Notes: generated by a model from the letters alone, not told the origin. Shown: positions 25,963 to 34,763, counted from the first letter of the stretch. The stretch is 64,000 bases of DNA from Granulosicoccus sp045106475 (GCA_045106475.1 JBGCEO010000025.1:124001-188000); one strand, 5' to 3'. Translations and numbers: made by a program.

Positions 25963-27054
25963 TTAAGCAAAGGCTAAATCTGTGCTGTTACTAAAAAAAT
26001 GTAACTCTTCAAAATCAACCCGAAATCTAAGCTTTTCGCCCAAAGCAATGGGTGTATCAGATTTCAACTCGACCATGACCTTTTCACCACCACAATCACC
26101 CATTAGTACGGACTGTGCACCGACATATTCCGATACCACTACATCGATATCAAAACCCGAGTCGATAGAGACGTCAGGATCGAAAATAAGATCGGATGGA
26201 CGCACTCCCATGGTGATTTGCGCTTCTTGAGAGGCGTTTAGGCGCTCTGCTGTGTGGCTATCGCACTTGAGCTGAAACCCAGCCCCTTTTAGAAAAACGT
26301 CATCCCCCTCACGAACAATAGTGGTATCAAGAAAATTCATTGGGGGCGTACCCAGAAACCCTGCAACGAATTTGTTGGCAGGCTTTTTAAACAATTGTTC
26401 AGGCGTACCCTGTTGTTGAATATGCCCGCCATGCATTACAACGATGCGATCTGCCAGAGTCATGGCTTCTATTTGATCGTGCGTGACGTAAATCATGTTT
26501 TTGCGCACGCGTTGTCGCATCAGTGCAAGCTCCGCACGCATCTGCGTACGCAATTTTGCATCCAGGTTTGATAGCGGTTCATCGAATAGAAATGTAGAAC
26601 TATCGCGTGTCAATGCTCTGCCCATGGCAACGCGTTGTCTTTGACCACCCGATAACTCACCAGGCTTACGATGCAAGTATTCTGTTAACCCCAGGACGGC
26701 TGCAACCTCATTGATCTTATGCTCAATCTCTTTCTTGGGACGCTTCTCCAATCGCAGCGCAAACGACATATTGCGCGCCACATCCATATGCGGATAGAGC
26801 GCATAGTCTTGAAAAACCATCGCCAGATCGCGCTCTTTGGGTTCCAACTGACTCACTGCGCGACCATCAATGTAGATCTCGCCGTCCGTGACCGCCTCCA
26901 ACCCTGCAATCATCCTGAGAGTCGTAGACTTACCACACCCGGACGGACCCACCAATACGGTGAACTCAGCATCTTCCATCTCAAGATTGATGCTATGTAG
27001 CACCTCAACCTTTCCGTAACTCTTTGTCAGATTTTCAAGCTTGATATTCGGCAT
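25963..27054 (-). CDS. Sugar ABC transporter ATP-binding protein, MalK/UgpC type
   Basis: 363-aa ATPase. Walker A GPSGCGKST at residues 36-44, Q-loop FQDYALYPHMDV near 81, signature LSGGQRQRVAMGRAL near 134, Walker B TFLFDEPLSNLD near 155 and switch histidine THDQIEA near 189. The C-terminal about 120 residues form the TOBE/OB regulatory domain of MalK-type proteins (PANKFVAGFLGTPPMNFLD). It is the first gene of the importer operon, directly downstream of a promoter with an operator-like palindrome. Confidence 0.93.
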   Translation of the reverse strand: MPNIKLENLTKSYGKVEVLHSINLEMEDAEFTVLVGPSGCGKSTTLRMIAGLEAVTDGEIYIDGRAVSQLEPKERDLAMVFQDYALYPHMDVARNMSFALRLEKRPKKEIEHKINEVAAVLGLTEYLHRKPGELSGGQRQRVAMGRALTRDSSTFLFDEPLSNLDAKLRTQMRAELALMRQRVRKNMIYVTHDQIEAMTLADRIVVMHGGHIQQQGTPEQLFKKPANKFVAGFLGTPPMNFLDTTIVREGDDVFLKGAGFQLKCDSHTAERLNASQEAQITMGVRPSDLIFDPDVSIDSGFDIDVVVSEYVGAQSVLMGDCGGEKVMVELKSDTPIALGEKLRFRVDFEELHFFSNSTDLAFA

Positions 27055-27103
27055 ATTGCATTCGGCTGCTTGTGAAATGGCGCTAAATTTCGCCGCACCT
27101 AGT

Positions 27104-27123
27104 AAATGTTATCGGTAACATTT
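27104..27123 (-). promoter_or_regulatory. Putative LacI/GntR-type operator
   Basis: AAATGTTATCGGTAACATTT is a palindrome with 8-bp perfect arms (AAATGTTA/TAACATTT) and a 4-bp centre. It closely resembles the gluconate-repressor type site ATGTTA(N4)TAACAT. It lies just downstream of a -10 box and 50 bp upstream of the malK start, the expected position for repression by the LacI-family protein encoded at the end of the operon. Confidence 0.75.
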
Positions 27124-27128
27124 TTCGG

Positions 27129-27156
27129 AGTATACGCTTATTTTTAAATTCTGCAA
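27129..27156 (-). promoter_or_regulatory. Predicted sigma-70 promoter of the sugar operon
   Basis: On the minus strand TTGCAG (27156-27151) and TATACT (27134-27129) are separated by 16 bp. The -10 matches the consensus at five of six positions, the -35 at four of six. The operator begins five bases downstream and would cover the transcription start. Confidence 0.6.
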
Positions 27157-27284
27157 GCCTTGTTCACGAGAACCAGATAGGGAAAAACAACCGGCGGTTC
27201 AAACTTCAAGAAACATTCACATTCTTGTTCGCTCAGTCTATTCACGTACAGTCGGGGGCATCTGTTTTCAGCAGAGCACCCCTC

Positions 27285-28001
27285 TCACAACGTCTTCATA
27301 TTCACACGCTTAGATAATTCTTCTGCGCTCTCCACACGCTCTGAATAACGATCGCTAAGGTAGGCAGAACGCCCCCGGGTTAAAAGGGTGAACTTCATAA
27401 GCTCTTCCATTACATCGATCACACGGTTATAAAACGGCGATGCCTTCATGCGCCCTTGATCATCAAATTCCAGAAAGGCTTTAGGTATTGACGACTGATT
27501 GGGAATGGTGATCATGCGCATCCATCGGCCCAGAATTCGCAATTGATTGACCGTATTAAAGCTCTGCGACCCACCACAAACCTGCATCACCGCCAAGGTA
27601 CGACCTTGTGTGGGGCGCACACCCCCAATCGGAGCCAGGGGCAACCAGTCTATCTGCGTTTTCATTAACCCAGTCATTGCCCCATGCCGCTCCGGTGAAC
27701 ACCAGACCTGAGCTTCCGACCAAAGAGACAGCTCTCGAAGCTCCTGTACTTTTGCGTGTGTGTCATCCGACTCGTCAACAAGAGGTAGATTACTTGGATT
27801 GAAGATACGAACCTCTGCACCAAAGTGTTCCAGCACGCGAGCCGCCTCTTCAGTGACCAGTCTTGAGTATGACCTTTCACGAAGCGATCCGTAGAGCATC
27901 AGCACCCTGACAGCGTGCGTCGGGTCATCTTGCGATGCGAGGTTCTCTACATCAAGGCTGCGCAAATGCGTTGGATCGACATGCAGCAAATCGTTATTCA
28001 T
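27285..28001 (-). CDS. arsH: ArsH-type NADPH-dependent FMN reductase
   Basis: Flavodoxin-like NADPH:FMN oxidoreductase of the ArsH family, which oxidises trivalent organoarsenicals and gives resistance to them. I place the start at the ATG at 28001 (238 aa), because the upstream part of the longer frame overlaps the aquaporin gene and the familiar ArsH N-terminus LLHVDPTHLR begins there. The FMN phosphate loop GSLRERSYS is at residues 38-46, and SPERHGAMTGLMKTQIDWLPL near 115-135 is highly characteristic. It is last in the arsR-aqpS-arsH cluster, 41 bp after the aquaporin gene. Role in methylarsenite detoxification is inferred from family knowledge. Confidence 0.9.
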   Translation of the reverse strand: MNNDLLHVDPTHLRSLDVENLASQDDPTHAVRVLMLYGSLRERSYSRLVTEEAARVLEHFGAEVRIFNPSNLPLVDESDDTHAKVQELRELSLWSEAQVWCSPERHGAMTGLMKTQIDWLPLAPIGGVRPTQGRTLAVMQVCGGSQSFNTVNQLRILGRWMRMITIPNQSSIPKAFLEFDDQGRMKASPFYNRVIDVMEELMKFTLLTRGRSAYLSDRYSERVESAEELSKRVNMKTL

Positions 28002-28042
28002 AGTTCGTATTTCCGTCACCGATACAGCGGTCTGTGAGACAG

Positions 28043-28732
28043 CTATTGTTCTGGGGTTTTGCTTGAAGCCGGGCTTGATGCCTGGAGTAACCACTCGCAA
28101 AACCGCCATGCACACAACGCAGCGATAAATTGCGCGGTGATAAATCCTGGAATCCCCTGCGGTTCTATTCCTGCAAATGTATTCGAGAATCCGCGAGCCA
28201 GCGTAACAGCAGGGTTAGCGAACGACGTAGAAGCAGTAAACCAATACGCAGCTGTTATATAAAGTCCCACGGCCCATGCAACGGCATCTTCACGAGCTTT
28301 GAGTGTGGCGAGAATGGTCAAAACCAGACCAAATGTCGCCACACCTTCAGAAAACCATTGGGATCCGCCTGTGCGGGTTTTAGTTGAAAGCTGAAACAGG
28401 CTTTCACCAAACATCAAATGAGCTGCCCAGACACCAGCGACACCAGCAACAACTTGTGTTGCTACATACAGCATGCCTGCAAAAGGAGTTAACTCTTTTT
28501 TCAGGGTAAACACCAGAGTAACTGCCGGGTTAAAATGCGCACCCGATATGGGGCCAAGCATTGTAATTAAGACAACCAGAATAGCGCCAGTGGGTATGGT
28601 ATTACCCAACAGTGCAATAGCCACGTTGCCACCAGCTAGTCGTTCGGCCATGATGCCGGATCCAACAACAGTCGCTAGCAGAAACGCAGTACCGACAAAC
28701 TCGGCCGCCAACCTTCTGGGAAGCATGCTCAT
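28043..28732 (-). CDS. aqpS: Aquaglyceroporin of the arsenic cluster (AqpS-like)
   Basis: 229-aa MIP-family channel with six membrane segments and both NPA boxes: NPA at residues 68-70 (GAHFNPAVTL) and 173-175 (SFANPAVTLAR). In Sinorhizobium meliloti an AqpS in the same arsR-aqpS-arsC-arsH setting lets trivalent arsenite flow out of the cell after reduction. Context between arsR and arsH supports the same job here; by sequence alone it is an aquaporin/AqpZ-like channel. It begins 30 bp after arsR. Confidence 0.88.
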   Translation of the reverse strand: MSMLPRRLAAEFVGTAFLLATVVGSGIMAERLAGGNVAIALLGNTIPTGAILVVLITMLGPISGAHFNPAVTLVFTLKKELTPFAGMLYVATQVVAGVAGVWAAHLMFGESLFQLSTKTRTGGSQWFSEGVATFGLVLTILATLKAREDAVAWAVGLYITAAYWFTASTSFANPAVTLARGFSNTFAGIEPQGIPGFITAQFIAALCAWRFCEWLLQASSPASSKTPEQ

Positions 28733-28762
28733 CTATAAATTAACATGACGCACACATATTAA

Positions 28763-29098
28763 TTAGCATGACGCACACACAAGCTCATCTATGATGGGTT
28801 TGCAGCGTTCAGATCGCCCTGCACAACAATCTTCCATAAGAAAGACTAAAAGGGCACGCAATGTATTCATATCAGAAAAATAGCGAATGGTTCGCCCTTG
28901 GCGCTCGTTTCGAATCAGACCTGAGTTCAAGAGCACAGCCAGATTAGCTGACATTGTGTTCTGCTTGACCTTAAGACTTTCACCAATCTCTCCAGACAAA
29001 AGGCCTTCTGGGCCGGCCTTAATAAGCAGGCGAAACACATCCAGTCGTGTTTGTTGACTCAGCGCAGAGAAAGCAGCAATGGGATTTAATGTTTCCAT
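28763..29098 (-). CDS. arsR: ArsR-family metalloregulator
   Basis: 111-aa winged-helix repressor. The recognition region is KVKQNTMSANLAVLLNSGLI at residues 43-62 with the wing RQGRTIRYF at 67-75. The As(III) site is probably at the C-terminal end: Cys91, Cys92, Cys99, Cys108 and Cys111 (EDCCAGRSERC and VCASC), rather than in the alpha3 helix of the E. coli type. Its ATG lies only 8 nt downstream of a predicted -10 box, so the mRNA is predicted to be leaderless, and an inverted repeat covers the start codon. It should repress its own operon until arsenite or methylarsenite binds. Confidence 0.92.
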   Translation of the reverse strand: METLNPIAAFSALSQQTRLDVFRLLIKAGPEGLLSGEIGESLKVKQNTMSANLAVLLNSGLIRNERQGRTIRYFSDMNTLRALLVFLMEDCCAGRSERCKPIIDELVCASC

Positions 29099-29120
29099 AT
29101 ATCATGATTATTGGATATAT
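29097..29120 (-). promoter_or_regulatory. Putative ArsR operator over the arsR start
   Basis: Inverted repeat ATATATC (29097-29103) and GATATAT (29114-29120) with a 10-bp spacer. It overlaps both the -10 box and the arsR start codon, the geometry expected for autorepression. Confidence 0.6.
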
Positions 29121-29135
29121 TAGTTTCGCTGTCAA
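29107..29135 (-). promoter_or_regulatory. Predicted sigma-70 promoter of arsR
   Basis: On the minus strand a perfect TTGACA (29135-29130), a 17-bp spacer and AATAAT (29112-29107, five of six consensus positions). The arsR ATG begins 8 nt after the -10 box. Confidence 0.7.
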
Positions 29136-29290
29136 CCCATCTGCGCTAAGAAGTTCTCAACGGCCGCCTTCTGCGCTACCTGGCGGCAGATGAAACGTCG
29201 CATTAATTCAACGGTGCGATTCTGCTGTGCCAGCAACATGTGCACCGGGATATTGCCGAGCTCGTCGGGATCAGTATCAACACGATTCAA
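29132..29290 (-). other. Short reading frame, possible gene remnant
   Basis: An in-frame TTG directly after a TAA opens a 52-codon frame ending in a TGA that overlaps the arsR -35 box. Its translation (DPDELGNIPVHMLLAQQNRT near the N-terminus, then an alanine/glutamine-rich helix ending FLAQMG) looks like real protein and its local GC is higher than around it. No ribosome site is seen. It may be the C-terminal end of a lost gene or a small protein. I do not recognise it. Confidence 0.35.
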
Positions 29291-29498
29291 TTAGCGCTAA
29301 AACCATAGTCCTCAATGGCAACACACCTAATACCAGAGACGCTACTAGCTTTTTTGAAGAAGGTTTGATGACCAACACGACCTATGCTTAGTACCGTGTG
29401 TAGACCAGTTCAAGTTCAATGGCCTGATCGATATCTTTATCGTTGCTCGTTTGTTAGTCTGCGCCCGATCCTGGCAGATGGTACTTTGGGTTTTGCAG
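29291..29498. other. Intergenic region upstream of the propeller lipoprotein
   Basis: No convincing gene. It carries the promoter for the lipoprotein at 29499, which I could not place with confidence. Confidence 0.4.
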
Positions 29499-31046
29499 AT
29501 GAATGCGATTAGAAATATATCGTTTACAGTGTTGTGTGCACTATTGCTCAGCGGATGTGCGACACAACCGACAGAAAAGCAGGTGATGCTACCCCAGCAC
29601 TCATCCAACCCTATTGAGTTAACCAAATTACCGATTGCGGCCGGTTCACCAACGCAGACCGAAGCCCCGGAAATAACACAAAAGAAAACATTGTCTTTAG
29701 CAAAGCAATTAGGTGTTCAGGATCGTTCATCCGAGAGCGCACTAAGCGACTTGCAAATCCTGATAGGCAATCTGGATGAAGACGCAGACCTTTGCACAGG
29801 TCTGGTCGCGCACAAGCAACCTGCAACTGTTCCACGTGTCGCGAAGCCGCCGTTTATGACCTACTATAAGGACCCGACCTTCAGGTCCAAGGTTATTCGA
29901 ATTTCAAACACGCGCTCAGGTGAGGTCATCAAACCGATGTACAGCACAATACAAGCCTGGAACGCGGATGAAACTCTGATGATTCTCTACCATACGGGAG
30001 GAAGAGGCGCGGGTCATCACCTGTACGACGGAAAAAACTATCAACACATTAGAAATCTGAATATTGCTCCAACGGATCTGGAACAAGTATTTTGGAGTCA
30101 CACAGAACCAGATTACTACTATTACATTAGCCAGAGCGGATTTAGTAGAAACCATTTACTCAAGGCTAATGCACGCACCAAGAAGGTCACGAAACTTGTT
30201 GATCTATCGCCGATGTGTGGATTTAACCAAGTGGCTACCGCTGGCAATGATGTGCAAATGCAATCGCGTGATGATGATCTATTTGCGTTTCGTTGTAAGT
30301 CTGGATCCAACAACCTAATGTACATGCACAGCTATCGCGTCAGTACCGGTGAGATCAATTCTCGTCAAATTGGTCCAGGAACAACTTGGGACAATTGGTC
30401 TGCGCCCAATCCTGCAGCCAGTGGTAAGCGACTACTCATGAACGGCAGGGTCATTAGTAGCGATCTGACATCTCAGGAGCAGAGCCTGGACATGGCTAAC
30501 TTTCATGAACACTCCAGTGTAGGGCAGACTAAATCCGGAGACGATGCATTGTTTACCGTGGCCTTTGATCCCTCACCTGCCAGATGTGGTGGTCATATAG
30601 ACCACGGCGTTGCACATTTGGTAGAGCATAATCTGGAAAGTGGAGAATGTCGTGCGCTGATCACCGAGTCCATGGGATACCCCTATACCAGCAGCGGAAC
30701 TCACATATCGGCTGTAGCGCATCTGCGTCCTGGCTGGGTTTTGATGTCGAGCCTGGGCTACCCGGAAGATTTTGCTCGTCTGATCGATGGCAAACCGGCA
30801 ACAACGTTTTTCTCTGAGATTTATCTCACTAACACAGATCCGAATGAAACCCAGGTTTGCCGCGTTGCCCAACATCGCAGCTTTGGCAAAGCGGCCAAAA
30901 ACGGCAACTACCAGCCCTATTTTGGTGAACCCCACGCCACTTTAAGCCCGTCCGGTACTCGCTTAATGTTCGGCTCGGATTGGTATGATTCAGGATCAGT
31001 TGATACGTATATCGTGGAGCTACCAGTCCACTCGTCTCAACAGTAG
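29499..31046 (+). CDS. Lipoprotein with beta-propeller (oligogalacturonide-lyase-like) fold
   Basis: The ATG at 29499 gives a lipoprotein signal with lipobox LLSGC and lipidated Cys20; a TTG 16 codons upstream would lengthen the n-region with cysteine and tryptophan and is unlikely. Mature length is about 495 aa. Blade-like repeats such as YSTIQAWNADETLMILYHTGG near 145, TWDNWSAPNPAASGKRLLMNG near 300 and GEPHATLSPSGTRLMFGSDW near 480 resemble WD40-like/oligogalacturonide lyase propellers. No catalytic assignment is possible. It is a single gene, and the amphi-Trp gene faces it 22 bp downstream. Confidence 0.7.
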   Translation: MNAIRNISFTVLCALLLSGCATQPTEKQVMLPQHSSNPIELTKLPIAAGSPTQTEAPEITQKKTLSLAKQLGVQDRSSESALSDLQILIGNLDEDADLCTGLVAHKQPATVPRVAKPPFMTYYKDPTFRSKVIRISNTRSGEVIKPMYSTIQAWNADETLMILYHTGGRGAGHHLYDGKNYQHIRNLNIAPTDLEQVFWSHTEPDYYYYISQSGFSRNHLLKANARTKKVTKLVDLSPMCGFNQVATAGNDVQMQSRDDDLFAFRCKSGSNNLMYMHSYRVSTGEINSRQIGPGTTWDNWSAPNPAASGKRLLMNGRVISSDLTSQEQSLDMANFHEHSSVGQTKSGDDALFTVAFDPSPARCGGHIDHGVAHLVEHNLESGECRALITESMGYPYTSSGTHISAVAHLRPGWVLMSSLGYPEDFARLIDGKPATTFFSEIYLTNTDPNETQVCRVAQHRSFGKAAKNGNYQPYFGEPHATLSPSGTRLMFGSDWYDSGSVDTYIVELPVHSSQQ

Positions 31047-31068
31047 GCGGCTTGTAACGCAAAAAATG

Positions 31069-31287
31069 CTAGTCGTGCGTCCACTTTATTTGAAATTCAA
31101 TCTCTTCACTTGATTCATCGCGCTCATGCTCAATGTTGTACTGAGCCCTGACAGGTACATAAATTCTCTCGCTGGCGATTTGAATTTCAAACTGCTCGCC
31201 CCTCTCTAGACAATCAGCAAGCCGGCGAAGCTTTGCCACGAATTCGGAAGTGGGATAGTCCTTTTCGACATCACGCTCTGTTTTCAT
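31069..31287 (-). CDS. Amphi-Trp domain-containing small protein
   Basis: 72-aa protein starting at the ATG at 31287, with GGAA 8 nt upstream; another ATG at 31299 is possible. TSEFVAKLRRLADCLERGEQFEIQI followed by a strand-rich tail ending EIEFQIKW matches the amphi-Trp domain (TIGR04354 type), a short domain found alone in many bacteria and archaea and of unknown function. Convergent with the lipoprotein gene. Confidence 0.75.
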   Translation of the reverse strand: MKTERDVEKDYPTSEFVAKLRRLADCLERGEQFEIQIASERIYVPVRAQYNIEHERDESSEEIEFQIKWTHD

Positions 31288-31670
31288 TGTGGGTTCCATA
31301 TAGATAATTTGGTGGGCAGAATAACCTTTATCTGACCAATGCAGGCCAAACGCAGCAAGATCAGTGAGCCTAGCTGCATTTAGTTGGTATGAACTGTACC
31401 AGAAGTGCAACGAGGAACTCAGCGGCTGATTATGAGCGATAGCTCTGCAAGCCTACACTCAACCGATTCCGATTCATTTTAGCCCCTAGAGCTGCCAGAA
31501 CCTTCAATGACCAAGACCATAGTATCTGTTTGCGTCTCTGAGAATTGAACGGTCGCTCTTACGTTGCTTCATCGAACAGAGGCAAACTGGCAATTAAACT
31601 AGAATTGTAAAAGCGGGTACGAGCCATATGTCGTACTCTACCCTGAGTTGCACTTATAGGAGAACGGTTA

Positions 31671-34600
31671 ATGGAAAAAAGTATTTTTAAGTATATCTGG
31701 AAATACTCCAAGAAAAACCAGATCGTACTGCTTGCCGTCACTCTTCTGACTTTTCCAATTTTATACGTCACTCTCGAGTTGCCTAAGCGCATCATCAACG
31801 ATGCTATAAGCGGCTCTGGCGAGGGCATCGTCCTTTTTGGAATCGCACTCAGTCAGGTTCAGTTCCTAATGGTTCTGTGCGCAGGTTTTCTCCTCGCCGT
31901 TCTCGTGAATGGATTGCTTAAGATGCGGCTAAACACCATGAAAGGTGTGCTTGCAGAGCGGTTGTTGCGTCGATTTCGTTATCAACTTCTCACACGAGTG
32001 TTGCGATTTCCCAGACCGTATTTCAGGCATACCAGTCAGGGCGAATTAGTTGCAATGGTGACCTCGGAAGCAGAGCCTCTGGGCGGAATCATGGGAGACA
32101 TGTTGTCCCAGCCAATTCTACAGGCTGGTCAGATGATCACGATCCTGGTGTTTCTATTCGCCCAAAGCGTCTGGTTTGGAATGGCAGCGATCGCCCTCAT
32201 TCCCTTGCAGGCATGGCTTATTCCCATATTGCAGCGACAGATCAATCAGCTCAACAAGGGACGAATCCAGGAGGTCCGAAGGCTAGCTGCCGATATCGGC
32301 GAAACTGCCGCAGGAGTGAGCGATATTCGCACCAATGGCGGAGTCAGATACAGAATGTCACTGTTCTCCAACCGCCTTGGCAATCTGTATGACATTCGTT
32401 TTGAGATCTATCAAAAAAAGTTCTTCATGAAGTTTTTGAACAACTTTATCAACCAGCTAACGCCATTTTTCTTCTACTCGGTTGGCGGCTATCTGGCTAT
32501 CAAGGGACACATCACCGTGGGCGCACTTGTAGCAGCACTGGCAGCCTTCAAAGATATGTCTTCACCTTGGAAGGAGCTACTCGCCTATTACAATACAACC
32601 CAGGACGTTGCTCTGCGATGGGAGGCAGTCACAGAGCGCTTTGCACCCAGCTCACTGGTTGACGACCAACTCTTCGAAGGCATGCCAGAGGGAAAAGCAA
32701 GCTTGAAAGGCGATATTGATATCAAGGATGTGACCGTCCGCGACGAAGATGGCCATACCGTTCTGGAAGACATAAACCTGTCCATACCACAGGGTGCCCG
32801 AGTCGCGGTAAAAACAGACAATGAAACAGCTGCGCTGGCTTTCGCTGATCTTCTAACGCGCGAAGTGATTCCTCTGCGAGGATCCATAACAATTGCCGGG
32901 CAACCGTTGAACACTATTCATCAGGTCACGCTGGCAAACTGCATTGGCTATGCCCACTCCAACCCGCATATCATGCAGGGCACACTGGGTGAGAACATTC
33001 TGTTGCCCTTTAAGAACAAACCAGTAAACGATTGGGATGAACAGTCTGACCCCAACGACTTTCGAATCAAGGCTCAACAATCGGGCAACAGCCTTGATCC
33101 ATTTGATACTGATTGGATTGATCCGCAGATAGCCGGCCTGCAGTCTTCAGATGAAATTCGTGACTGGTGGTTTCAACTGGTTCAGGCAATGGGAATCGAC
33201 GACTTCATGGTGCGTCGTGCCTTACGTACCAGACTTGAACCCGGTGGGCATGACAAGCTAGCCGAAGAAATCGTTAAGCTTCGACCACAGATCACGAAAC
33301 GCCTAGCCGAGGCCGGTCTGGATGATGTTGTTCACAGATTTCATCCTGACAAATTCAATCCGATCTCACCATTAGGCAGTAATCTTCTGTTTGCGCTACC
33401 TACCAAGTTGCTTACACAAATGTCCTTGTCACAGGATGACAACTTCGTGCGTATATTGCGTGAGCAAGGGATAGCTGACGAGCTGATGGAAATGTCCGTT
33501 ACTCTGATAGAAAGTCTGACAGCCACCTTCGGCGACGATGGAACCGATCACCCTTTATTTCGCAGTTTAAATCTGGATGAAGAACTCTACCAACAATTAG
33601 CTACCATTATAAAAACCCGACGCGAGGTAGGCGATGCTGGTTTGCCAGCCGATGATTATGCCCTGATGCTAACTGTCCCCTTTGCTTTTTCTGCAGAACA
33701 GATTGGACCAGCGTTCAGTGATAATTTCAAAGAGCGTGTTCTACAGATTCGCAAGACGAATGCGGCAACAATGGTGCAGGAACTAGGTGATTTATTCGAG
33801 ACCATTGATCCAGAAAAGTACATTCCAGTGATGACGGTGATGGGCAACGCACTCTTTGGCAGAATCTCAAAAATGGCTGGTGCGCGGGAAAAAATGATCG
33901 AGGACATCGTCGTCGATATGCTTAGTGAGAATAATCTCCAACGACTTGCAGCAGAGTCAATTTATGATCTGGTTACATCGTCGGGTGGCGAAAATTTACC
34001 AGCCGTCTTCAGGGAACGTGTCGCGTTCAGCCGGGCTGGAATCAAGAAACCAGATGTATTGATTCTAGCCAACTCTCTAGCCAGCCACGATAGCGAAGAA
34101 CGCGCTCTCATGAGAGAACGAGTCAGCGAGCTGATGCCTGAAACTACTAAGATATTCATCGAGAAAAAAATTAACAACCCTGACAGTTACGATCTGTTTG
34201 TTGAAATTATAGACGGAAGAATCGATGGAGGTGCAAGGCAGGAGGTGCAAGACTCCGATGCGCGACAAGATCTCAATCGAAAAATGGCAGAGATTGCAAA
34301 GACCGAGTTGTTTGGAAAACTGGATCGAAAGCAACAACGTCTTCTTGCATTTGGCGCACAGTGGTACAAAGCAGAAGCCGGGCGCAAAATATTTTCAGTA
34401 GGCGAAGATGCCGATGCGGCATATCTCTGTATTAGTGGCTTGGCAGGATTGTATTGGACAACAAATGAAAACGACACTCGGTTAGTATCCGAAATAAAAA
34501 CCGGTAGATTGATAGGAGATCTCTCGGTTATTCTGAACGAGGAACGCCCTCTGGATCTTGTAGCGATAGAAGACAGCACTTTTCTTCGCATAGGTGCTAC

Positions 34601-34763
34601 TGAGTTGATGGCAATAATCGAGAACGATGCCATGGTGGCAACCAGCTTGATGCGCACGGTGGCAGGACACCTGACTGGCACTGTAGAAACACTTCGAACT
34701 ATGCGTACTTACTCCACCGAACGTGGTGTTGATTTTTCTGAGTTTGACACTGTAGATAAGTAG
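31671..34763 (+). CDS. ABC-exporter-like protein with degenerate ATPase and cyclic-nucleotide-binding domain
   Basis: 1030 aa. Residues 1-320 form a type I ABC exporter membrane domain (six helices; KRIINDAISGSGEGIVLFG, YFRHTSQGELVAMVTSEAEPLGG, then GALVAALAAFKDMSSPWKELLAYYN). The nucleotide-binding domain begins near 350 (IDIKDVTVRDEDGHTVLEDINLSI), but the Walker A position reads VAVKTDNETAALAF, without GxxGxGKS, and the Walker B position near 795 reads DVLILANSLASHD, lacking the catalytic DE. The signature is FRERVAFSRAG instead of LSGGQ. About 390 residues separate Walker A from the signature, against about 100 normally, so there is an insert of roughly 290 residues. Residues about 895-1010 form a cNMP-binding domain; the phosphate cassette reads GDLSVILNEERPLD. 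AGGAG precedes the ATG. Probably inactive as an ATPase; function unknown. Confidence 0.85.
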   Translation: MEKSIFKYIWKYSKKNQIVLLAVTLLTFPILYVTLELPKRIINDAISGSGEGIVLFGIALSQVQFLMVLCAGFLLAVLVNGLLKMRLNTMKGVLAERLLRRFRYQLLTRVLRFPRPYFRHTSQGELVAMVTSEAEPLGGIMGDMLSQPILQAGQMITILVFLFAQSVWFGMAAIALIPLQAWLIPILQRQINQLNKGRIQEVRRLAADIGETAAGVSDIRTNGGVRYRMSLFSNRLGNLYDIRFEIYQKKFFMKFLNNFINQLTPFFFYSVGGYLAIKGHITVGALVAALAAFKDMSSPWKELLAYYNTTQDVALRWEAVTERFAPSSLVDDQLFEGMPEGKASLKGDIDIKDVTVRDEDGHTVLEDINLSIPQGARVAVKTDNETAALAFADLLTREVIPLRGSITIAGQPLNTIHQVTLANCIGYAHSNPHIMQGTLGENILLPFKNKPVNDWDEQSDPNDFRIKAQQSGNSLDPFDTDWIDPQIAGLQSSDEIRDWWFQLVQAMGIDDFMVRRALRTRLEPGGHDKLAEEIVKLRPQITKRLAEAGLDDVVHRFHPDKFNPISPLGSNLLFALPTKLLTQMSLSQDDNFVRILREQGIADELMEMSVTLIESLTATFGDDGTDHPLFRSLNLDEELYQQLATIIKTRREVGDAGLPADDYALMLTVPFAFSAEQIGPAFSDNFKERVLQIRKTNAATMVQELGDLFETIDPEKYIPVMTVMGNALFGRISKMAGAREKMIEDIVVDMLSENNLQRLAAESIYDLVTSSGGENLPAVFRERVAFSRAGIKKPDVLILANSLASHDSEERALMRERVSELMPETTKIFIEKKINNPDSYDLFVEIIDGRIDGGARQEVQDSDARQDLNRKMAEIAKTELFGKLDRKQQRLLAFGAQWYKAEAGRKIFSVGEDADAAYLCISGLAGLYWTTNENDTRLVSEIKTGRLIGDLSVILNEERPLDLVAIEDSTFLRIGATELMAIIENDAMVATSLMRTVAGHLTGTVETLRTMRTYSTERGVDFSEFDTVDK

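Noticed and set aside
34187..34681. 164-codon frame antisense to the cyclic-nucleotide domain
   Set aside because: Composition follows the opposite-strand gene; nothing supports expression.
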